Assembly (NCBI GenBank): GCA_037439465.1
Contig: JBBIVX010000004.1
Span: 62,001-126,000 of the forward strand
Length of the DNA: 64,000 nucleotides
Direction of reading: 5' to 3'
Source: Parasulfuritortus sp037439465
GTDB taxonomy: Bacteria; Pseudomonadota; Gammaproteobacteria; Burkholderiales; Thiobacillaceae
Positions 57,520 through 64,000 of this stretch are shown one piece after another. The translations under genes were made by a program, and so were the position numbers. Below the pieces are notes generated by a model. That model saw only the letters and a list, made by a program, of their open reading frames with translations. It was not told the origin of the DNA and searched no databases. Every line of letters starts with the position of its first letter. The stretch's first letter is position 1.

Positions 57520-59694
57520 ATGACGGAAGCGAGGCCGAACCCCACCACCGAATGGACCCCGCCGCGCGAGTCAGGGCGGCGGCAGGACCCGCTGCTGGCT
57601 TGTCTCATGGCTCTGACCCGCCTCTATGGCACGCCGCGCAGCCGCGATGCCCTCGTCGCCGGCCTGCCTTTGGCCGACCATGTGCTGCTGCCATCCAGCT
57701 TCGAGCGTGCCGCTCGGCGGGCCGGCCTGGCCAGCCGCCTTCTGCGGCGCGACCTCGATACTCTGGCCGAGCCGCTGCTGCCGGTGGTGCTGCTGCTCAA
57801 CGAGCGTGACGCCTGCCTGCTTGTCGGCTGGGAAGACGAAGGCCGCACCGCCCGCGTCATCCTGCCCGAACTCCCCGAAGCGGCCACGACCCTGCCGCGT
57901 GCCGAGCTGATGGCCCGATATACCGGTACCGCTATCTTTTGCCGTCCCCGATTCCGTTTCGACCGGCGCGCGCCAGAGGTGAACGCGGTACCCCAGCGGC
58001 ATTGGTTCTGGGGGGCGCTGCTGGAGAATCTCCCGGTCTACAAGGACATTCTGGCCGCCGCCCTGCTGATCAACCTGTTTGCCGTCGCCCTGCCCATGTT
58101 CACCATGAACGTGTATGACCGGGTGGTGCCAAACAATGCGACGGAGACTTTGTGGGTGCTGGCCGTGGGTCTCGCCATCGTGCTCGCGGCCGATGTCGCC
58201 CTGCGCCTGATGCGAGGCTATCTCATTGACCTTGCCGGCAGTCGCGTCGATGTCAACCTGTCGGCCCGCATCATGGAACGGGTGCTGGGCATACGCCTGG
58301 AAAACCGGCCTGTCTCGACCGGGGCCTTCGCCGCCAATCTGCGTTCGTTTGAAACCGTCCGGGATTTCATCACCTCGGCGACGGTGACTACGCTCATCGA
58401 CCTGCCCTTTGCCCTGATCTTTCTTCTGGTGATGCTCTGGATCGACTGGCCCATGGTCCTGCCCAGTGCGCTGGGGATCGTACTGGCGGTGGGTTATGCC
58501 CTGCTGGTGCAAGCGCGAATGCACGAACTGTCGGAGACCACCTATCGGGCGGGGGCCATGCGCAACGCCTATCTGGTCGAGAGCCTGGTCGGCCTGGAGA
58601 CGGTGAAGGCGATGGGCGCCGAAGGCATCATGCAGCGCAAGTGGGAGAACAGTGCTGCCTTCCTGGCCAGGGTGTCGACCCAGTTGCGTCTGCTGGCGGC
58701 GACGACGATCAACGGCGCCCAGGGAATCTCACAGCTGGTCTATCTCAGCGTCATCGTCCTTGGCGTCTACCGTATCGGTCAGGGCGAGTTGACCCTGGGC
58801 GGGCTAATCGCCTGCTCCATGCTGGCTTCGCGTGCCATGCTGCCGTTTGCCCAGGTGGCGGGTCTGTTGACGCACTATCACAACGCCGCCATGGCCTTGG
58901 CGACCCTGACCCAGGTGATGGGTAACGCGGTGGAACGCCCGGCCGATGCCAATTTCGTCTCCCGCGGCCATTTCGAGGGCGAGATCGAATTCAACGGCGT
59001 GAGCTTCGCCTATCCCGGCGAAGAAAATGAGGCCCTGCACCAGGTTTCGTTCCACCTCAAGCCGGGCGAGCACGTGGCCATCATCGGCCGGGTCGGCTCG
59101 GGAAAATCGACGCTGGAGAAGCTGGTGCTCGGCCTCTACCAGCCGACGGCAGGTTCCATCCGGCTGGATGGTGTCGATATTCGCCAACTGGACCCGGCGG
59201 AACTGCGGCGCAACATCGGTTATGTCCCCCAGGATGTCACCCTGTTTTTCGGCAGTCTGCGGGAAAACATCGTCCTCGCCGCGCCTGAGGTGGAGGATTC
59301 GGCCCTGCTGGCGGCGGCCGAGGTGGGGGGGCTGATGGATATGGTCAACCGGCATCCGCGCGGCTTCGACATGATGGTGGGGGAGCGCGGCGAATCGCTT
59401 TCCGGTGGTCAGCGCCAGGGGGTGGCCATCGCCCGCGCGGTGGTCAACGCCCCGCCCATCCTGCTGCTTGACGAGCCGACCGGCTCCATGGACTTCAGCA
59501 GCGAGGATGAGGTCAAGAGCAAATTGCGCGACTATGGCGCCGGCAAGACACTGATGCTGATCACCCATCGCACCTCGCTCCTGGACCTGGTGGAGCGCAT
59601 CATCGTCATCGATCATGGCAAGGTGGTGGCGGACGGGCCCAAGGCCACAGTGGTCGAGGCCCTGAAACACGGCCGCATCGAGAGGGCGAAATGA
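57520..59694 (+). CDS. Type I secretion ABC transporter, LapB-like
   Basis: 724 residues. The N-terminal region (about 20-150) resembles a C39 peptidase domain but lacks the catalytic Cys-Gly pattern, as in LapB/HlyB-type C39-like domains that only bind substrate. A TM domain (about 175-460) and an ABC domain follow, with Walker A GRVGSGKST (about 523-531), signature LSGGQRQGVAIA and Walker B ILLLDEPTGSMD. It exports very large adhesins. A GAGAGG-type site precedes the start; it overlaps the HlyD gene by 4 bp. The substrate is most likely the adhesin at 61939. Confidence 0.92.
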   Translation: MTEARPNPTTEWTPPRESGRRQDPLLACLMALTRLYGTPRSRDALVAGLPLADHVLLPSSFERAARRAGLASRLLRRDLDTLAEPLLPVVLLLNERDACLLVGWEDEGRTARVILPELPEAATTLPRAELMARYTGTAIFCRPRFRFDRRAPEVNAVPQRHWFWGALLENLPVYKDILAAALLINLFAVALPMFTMNVYDRVVPNNATETLWVLAVGLAIVLAADVALRLMRGYLIDLAGSRVDVNLSARIMERVLGIRLENRPVSTGAFAANLRSFETVRDFITSATVTTLIDLPFALIFLLVMLWIDWPMVLPSALGIVLAVGYALLVQARMHELSETTYRAGAMRNAYLVESLVGLETVKAMGAEGIMQRKWENSAAFLARVSTQLRLLAATTINGAQGISQLVYLSVIVLGVYRIGQGELTLGGLIACSMLASRAMLPFAQVAGLLTHYHNAAMALATLTQVMGNAVERPADANFVSRGHFEGEIEFNGVSFAYPGEENEALHQVSFHLKPGEHVAIIGRVGSGKSTLEKLVLGLYQPTAGSIRLDGVDIRQLDPAELRRNIGYVPQDVTLFFGSLRENIVLAAPEVEDSALLAAAEVGGLMDMVNRHPRGFDMMVGERGESLSGGQRQGVAIARAVVNAPPILLLDEPTGSMDFSSEDEVKSKLRDYGAGKTLMLITHRTSLLDLVERIIVIDHGKVVADGPKATVVEALKHGRIERAK

Positions 59695-61106
59695 GTGAAC
59701 TGACGCCCAAGGGGCCTTGGCCGGAGGCGATCCCACTGCCGGGCTGGATGCACCGCCTGCGCGGCGGCCTGGATCGTCTGTTGCGGCGCTGGATACCTCG
59801 GCAGACGGAGGAAGAACTCGACTGGGTGAGCGACGCGGATTGGGCCCGCCTCCAACAGGAACCTTTGCGAGCGCGTTTCCTGCTGCGCTGGATAGCTGGC
59901 ATCGCCGTCGTATTGTTTATCTGGGCGGCCTTTGCCCAGGTCGATGAAGTCACTCGCGGTATCGGCAAAGTCATTCCCTCGCGTCAACTGCAGGTGGTGC
60001 AAGCTGTGGACGGCGGCGTGGTTTCCGAAATCGCGGTAAAAGAAGGCCAAATCGTGGACGCCGGCCAGTTGCTCATGCAGATCGACGAGACCCGTTTCGT
60101 TTCCTCGCTGCGCGAAAACCAGGTGCAGTATGCAGCGCTCCAGGCCAAGGCGGCGCGGCTCAAGGCCTTGGCGGAAGGCGGCCCCTTCGTGCTGCCGTCT
60201 GATCTCGTCAGGGAAAACCCGCAACTGGCCGAACAGGAACGCGGGCTGTATTTGTCCCGTCGCTCCGAACTGGAGGCGCAGTTGGGCATTGCCCGCCAGC
60301 AACTGGCCCAACGCAGTCAGGAGTTGAACGAGGTCAGGTCGCGGCGCGACCAGGCGGCTCAGGCCTATGACCTGACCGCCCGGGAACTGGCGGTGACCAA
60401 GCCGCTGGCCGGTTCCGGCGCCGTGTCAGAGGTGGAACTGCTGCGCCTGGAGCGTGATGTTGGCCGCTTTCGTGGTGAGCGCGACCAGGCCGCCGCCCAG
60501 ATCGTCCGCATCCAGTCCGCCATCGCCGAGGCCCAGCGCAAGATCCAGGAGGTGGAACTGAACTTCCGCAATATGGCGCGCATGGAACTGGCCGATACCA
60601 TGGCCAAGGTCAACAGCTTGTCGGAAGGGAGCGCCGCCCTCAGCGACCGGGTCAAGCATTCCTCGGTCAAGTCGCCGGTCAAGGGGACTGTGAAGCGGCT
60701 GCTGGTCAACACCGTCGGCGGCGTGGTCCAGCCCGGCGCCGAGATCATCGAAGTGGTGCCTTTGGAAGACGCTCTCCTGCTGGAGGCGCGCATCCTGCCC
60801 AAGGACATTGCCTTCCTTCGTCCCGGTCTAAAGTCCCAGGTGCGTTTCACCGCCTACGATTACGCTATTTACGGCGGCCTGGCGGCCGTGGTGGATCAGG
60901 TGGGCGCCGATACGGTGACCGACGACAAGGGCAATGCCTTTTACCTCGTCCGGGTGCGCACGCTGAACTCAAGTCTGGGCGAGAACCTGCCGATATTGCC
61001 AGGTATGGTGGCCGAGGTTGATATCATGACCGGCAAGAAAAGCGTGCTTTCCTATCTATTGAAACCCATATTGCGGGCACATACACACGCCCTGAAGGAG
61101 CGGTGA
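59691..61106 (+). CDS. HlyD-family type I secretion adaptor, LapC-like
   Basis: 471 residues. A cytoplasmic N terminus and one TM helix (about 62-82) lead to a biotinyl-lipoyl-like half motif (VVQAVDGGVVSEIAVKEGQIV). Long coiled coils (about 175-320) precede a C-terminal beta domain with SPVKGTVKRLLVNTVGGVV. It joins the ABC exporter to an outer-membrane TolC-type channel; no such channel gene is seen here. It overlaps both neighbours by 4 bp. Confidence 0.93.
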   Translation: MSELTPKGPWPEAIPLPGWMHRLRGGLDRLLRRWIPRQTEEELDWVSDADWARLQQEPLRARFLLRWIAGIAVVLFIWAAFAQVDEVTRGIGKVIPSRQLQVVQAVDGGVVSEIAVKEGQIVDAGQLLMQIDETRFVSSLRENQVQYAALQAKAARLKALAEGGPFVLPSDLVRENPQLAEQERGLYLSRRSELEAQLGIARQQLAQRSQELNEVRSRRDQAAQAYDLTARELAVTKPLAGSGAVSEVELLRLERDVGRFRGERDQAAAQIVRIQSAIAEAQRKIQEVELNFRNMARMELADTMAKVNSLSEGSAALSDRVKHSSVKSPVKGTVKRLLVNTVGGVVQPGAEIIEVVPLEDALLLEARILPKDIAFLRPGLKSQVRFTAYDYAIYGGLAAVVDQVGADTVTDDKGNAFYLVRVRTLNSSLGENLPILPGMVAEVDIMTGKKSVLSYLLKPILRAHTHALKER

Positions 61107-61759
61107 TGACGGTGCTGAGGCACTTCTTCCTGACGTCGCGTGGCCAACCCCTGCCGCGCTGGCTGGAGGCCTTCCCGGACGGCAGTGTGCGGCCATACCC
61201 GCAAGTAGGGACAGTACTTGTGCGGCGGCCGGGAGAGGCCCTGATCTGGTTGCATCTTGGTCAAAAAGAACGACAACCGGCGGCACGGCTCAAGTCTGTC
61301 ACTCTGGCCGCGCCTTCCTGTCGCATCATCGTGCTTTCCAACCTGCCTTCAGAGACGGAAGGGCTCGCCTGCTTCGAGGCAGGCGCGGCTGGCTATGCCA
61401 GTGCCCTGATCACGCCGGAGGGGCTACGCCAGGTGGCCACGGTGGTGGAACACGGCGGTCTATGGGTGGGGGCCGAGCTGATGACCCGGTTGCGGCGCGC
61501 GCTGGCGGCCAAGACAGGGACTCCCCCCAGCCCGGACCGGTTGGCACCCCTCAGCCGCCGCGAACGGGAAGTGGCACTGGCCGTGGCCGAAGGGGCCAGC
61601 AATAAGGAAGTCGCCCGCGCCCTGGGCATTACTGAACGCACCGTCAAGGCGCATCTGTCAGCCATCTTCCTGCGCCTGGGGGTGCGTGACCGGATGCAAC
61701 TCGCCCTGTTCGTCAACGCCGATCGTCCGGCCACGGCGGACAAGCGGCATATCCATTAA
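61103..61759 (+). CDS. LuxR-family regulator with atypical receiver
   Basis: 218 residues. A C-terminal LuxR HTH (about 150-210) reads LSRREREVALAVAEGASNKE, then ITERTVKAHLS. The N-terminal part looks like a receiver by its later strands (RIIVLSNL, EAGAAGYASA). The strand that should hold the phospho-acceptor Asp reads ALIWLHLGQ instead, and no acidic pair is seen near the start. It is probably phosphorylation-independent. It overlaps the HlyD gene by 4 bp and lies 179 bp before the adhesin, its probable target (inference). Confidence 0.85.
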   Translation: MMTVLRHFFLTSRGQPLPRWLEAFPDGSVRPYPQVGTVLVRRPGEALIWLHLGQKERQPAARLKSVTLAAPSCRIIVLSNLPSETEGLACFEAGAAGYASALITPEGLRQVATVVEHGGLWVGAELMTRLRRALAAKTGTPPSPDRLAPLSRREREVALAVAEGASNKEVARALGITERTVKAHLSAIFLRLGVRDRMQLALFVNADRPATADKRHIH

Positions 61760-61938
61760 CGCAAATACCGGGAAAGGCCGGGCCGTGCCCGCCGCAAGGT
61801 ATTGGCCGTTATTCCGCCATGGACAATCGTGTGGTCGCCTTCCCCTGTACTTCAGTCCAATTTATTTTTTTGTTGGATAGGGGATATAAAGCCGACCATG
61901 ACTCGCTCTTCCCGATCGTGATCGAACAAGGATAAAAC

Positions 61939-64000
61939 ATGGCCGTCCAGACTTCAGCCCAAGCCATTGCCCACGTCGTCTCCGTCAAGGGAGAAGCCTA
62001 TGCGCGCGCCGCCGACGGCAGCCTGCGCCAGATCAGGGCGGGCGATCAGATCTATCTGGGTGAAACTTTGGTGACAGCCGCCAGCGCCCAGGTGGTGGTG
62101 GCCTTCAAGGACGGCCATCAGATGACCATCCTGCCCGACGAGGCCTTCCAGTTCGGCCCCGAAGCCAGCTATGACTATCAGCCCAGGCAGGCCGATGCCG
62201 CCATCGGCACGGCGGAGATCAATACCCTCATACAGGCCATCGAGCAGGGCGGTAATCTCGATGAACTTCTGGAAGAAACCTCGGCGGGCCTTGGTGCCGT
62301 GGGCGGCGAGGACAGCGGCAACAGTTTCGTCCGCTTGCTGCGCATCAGTGAAAGTGTGGGGGGTGTCGATTACCAGTATGGCAGTTTGGAAGATGATGAC
62401 CGGCTTCCGAGTGCGGAGTCCCGCGACCTCAACCTGCCACCAGTGGCCAATCCCGACGCGCAAACCTTGGCCGAGGATACGCCGCTCGTGACAGGTAACG
62501 TGATTACCGGCGCCGCTTCCAGCCTTTTGAACAGCGCCGATGGCGATCCCGAACACCTCGCTGTGAGTGTGACCGGGGTGGTATTCGGGACGGCCGTGCC
62601 TTCGTCCCCCGCCTCTGTGGGTGCGGTGATTGCCGGTACCTGGGGCAATCTGGTCCTGAATGCCGATGGCAGCTACGCCTACACCCCCAATTACCATGCC
62701 CAGTCGCTGGGCGAGGGTCAGACCGTCGTCGACCAATTCACCTACACGATTCAGGATCCCGCCGGTGCCTCGGCCACCACGACGCTGACCTTGACCGTGA
62801 CCGGCAGCAACGATGTGCCGGTGGTTGGAACACTGCCGAATGGTGAAGCACCGCCCCTCGTCGATCCCAATCTGGACCCGGTCAGCGGGCATTACCTGCA
62901 TACCATACCTGAAGACACCCCGGTCTCGGGCCAGGTGACGGCCACCGATCCAGAAAACGATACGCTCGTCTACACCCTGGCCTCCAACCCCGCGCACGGC
63001 ACGGTGAGCGTGAATCCGGATGGCTCCTATACCTACACACCCAACGCCAACTACAACGGCAACGACGGCTTCAATGTCCTGGTCGACGATGGCCACGGCG
63101 GCACCAGTATCGCCACGGTCGATCTCGTCATCACACCGGTGCCAGACCCGTCCGTCATAACTCCGGGTTACGGGCAGGTGACGGAAGATGCAGTATTGTT
63201 CACCCTGGGCCACCTGGCCATCAGCGACGTCGATGGGGCGCAGGATGAGCACTTCACCCCGCAGGCTAATACGGCGGGCGCGCACGGCACCTTTACCATC
63301 GATGCCAATGGCAATTGGACATACACCCTCAACAACGGTGATCCCGCCGTTCAGGCCCTGAATGCCGGTCAAAGCATGACCGAAGTGTTCGCTGTCTCCG
63401 GCGTGGACGGCACGCCCTCGACCGTCACCGTGGTCATCAATGGCGTAAACGAAAATGCCGCGCCGAACGCCCAAAACGACTCCGCGTCGACCAATCAGAA
63501 TTCCCCGGTAACCATCAATGCACTCGGCAATGACAGTGATCCGGATGGCGATCTCCTAACTATCAGCGGCTTCGGTCAGGGGGGGCATGGAAGCGTTGCA
63601 CTGGTGGGCGGGCAGTTCGTCTATACGCCAGATCCAGGGTATGTCGGTGCGGATGCCTTCACGTATTCAGTGAGCGACGGCAAGGGCGGTACCGATTCCG
63701 CCACGGTGACAGTCGCTATCGCCGTGGTGCCCCCGGTCAACCTGCCGCCGGTAGCCAACCCTGACAGCGCGACGACGGCGGCCGGCACCCCGGTGACCCT
63801 TGCTGTACTGGCCAACGACAGCGATCCGGAAAACGACCCGCTGACGGTGACGGCGGCCAGTGTCGCGCCGGCCGAAGGCACGGTGGTCATCAATCCCGAC
63901 GGCACTGTCACCTACACCCCGGCGGCCGGCTTCAGCGGCACCGCCAGCCTCAGCTACAGCATCAGCGACGGCAGCGGCACGGCCAGCAGCACGGTCACGG
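61939..64000 (+). CDS. LapA/Bap-type giant adhesin, N-terminal part (3' end outside window)
   Basis: 687 codons are visible and remain open at the window end. Residues 1-140 form a LapA-type retention module (AHVVSVKGEAYARAADG, GDQIYLGETL, then the typical SFVRLLRI ending), the part that plugs the outer-membrane channel. The expected periplasmic protease site reads TSAG (114-117) rather than the usual xAAG. After a short linker come cadherin/VCBS-like Ig-fold repeats of about 90-130 residues, starting near 166, 316, 406, 506 and 601, with DPENDxL and YTYTPN patterns. ATG 61939 is preceded by a weak ACAAGGATA site. The upstream exporter and adaptor should secrete it. Confidence 0.92.
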   Translation, partial: MAVQTSAQAIAHVVSVKGEAYARAADGSLRQIRAGDQIYLGETLVTAASAQVVVAFKDGHQMTILPDEAFQFGPEASYDYQPRQADAAIGTAEINTLIQAIEQGGNLDELLEETSAGLGAVGGEDSGNSFVRLLRISESVGGVDYQYGSLEDDDRLPSAESRDLNLPPVANPDAQTLAEDTPLVTGNVITGAASSLLNSADGDPEHLAVSVTGVVFGTAVPSSPASVGAVIAGTWGNLVLNADGSYAYTPNYHAQSLGEGQTVVDQFTYTIQDPAGASATTTLTLTVTGSNDVPVVGTLPNGEAPPLVDPNLDPVSGHYLHTIPEDTPVSGQVTATDPENDTLVYTLASNPAHGTVSVNPDGSYTYTPNANYNGNDGFNVLVDDGHGGTSIATVDLVITPVPDPSVITPGYGQVTEDAVLFTLGHLAISDVDGAQDEHFTPQANTAGAHGTFTIDANGNWTYTLNNGDPAVQALNAGQSMTEVFAVSGVDGTPSTVTVVINGVNENAAPNAQNDSASTNQNSPVTINALGNDSDPDGDLLTISGFGQGGHGSVALVGGQFVYTPDPGYVGADAFTYSVSDGKGGTDSATVTVAIAVVPPVNLPPVANPDSATTAAGTPVTLAVLANDSDPENDPLTVTAASVAPAEGTVVINPDGTVTYTPAAGFSGTASLSYSISDGSGTASSTVT

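Noticed and set aside
61954..63474. A 506-codon Gly/His-rich open frame opposite the adhesin
   Set aside because: The plus strand has the start, retention module and Ig-like repeats, and continues to the window end; the minus frame has no coherent family features.

Overview
The window reads as one contiguous piece of a high-GC betaproteobacterial chromosome. The strongest evidence is gene order. The run ndk-rlmN-pilW-rodZ-ispG-hisS-yfgM-like-bamB-der-(unknown)-hfq-hflX-hflK-hflC-DUF2065-hisZ-purA is the arrangement typical of Rhodocyclales and Nitrosomonadales relatives. The sdhCDAB-sdhE-gltA-sucA order fits the same group. No rRNA, tRNA, CRISPR array, integrase, transposase or phage gene was seen. 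No gene-free stretch exceeds 300 bases; the longest gaps are about 110-185 bp.

Region 1 (1-11.4 kb): a MoxR-type AAA ATPase (cut by the window edge) with a VWA/metallopeptidase-like partner. On the minus strand follow a diheme cytochrome c peroxidase overlapping a membrane GGDEF-EAL protein, and a LysM-FecR-fibronectin-like envelope protein. Then come typA/bipA, an MtfA-type peptidase and a thioredoxin. A MITE-like inverted-repeat element lies at about 6.25-6.35 kb.

Region 2 (11.4-17 kb): a tiny Ala/Pro-repeat lipoprotein, a JmjC ribosomal oxygenase (RoxA-like), peroxiredoxin Bcp, SlyD, accA and tilS. A SPOR-domain gene converges on tilS and looks broken by an in-frame stop.

Region 3 (17-33.6 kb): the conserved housekeeping run listed above. 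Most genes overlap or abut, so this is probably a few long transcripts. A 387-residue protein of unknown function sits between der and hfq, where der and hfq would normally be close neighbours. An inverted-repeat family built on GGCGTGAC/GTCACGCC lies before rlmN and before der.

Region 4 (33.6-52.2 kb): a C4-dicarboxylate uptake and oxidation block. A DctS/DctR-type two-component pair is on the minus strand. Next is a coupled pair on the plus strand: a PhnD-like periplasmic binding protein and a 1057-residue HAMP-PAS-PAS-GGDEF-EAL protein ending in a zinc-binding CZB domain. Then come dctPQM (TRAP transporter), a short malic enzyme, sdhCDAB, sdhE, gltA and sucA. Imported succinate, fumarate or malate could enter the cycle through SDH or be converted to pyruvate by malic enzyme. 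sucA is not followed by sucB/lpd.

Region 5 (52.2-64 kb): rdgC and topoisomerase IV (parE, parC). These are followed by a type I secretion ABC exporter (LapB-like), its HlyD-type adaptor (LapC-like), an atypical LuxR-family regulator, and the first 687 codons of a large LapA/Bap-type adhesin that runs off the window. The two GGDEF-EAL proteins and the LapA-like system suggest a strong c-di-GMP and biofilm component. No lapD or lapG was recognised here.
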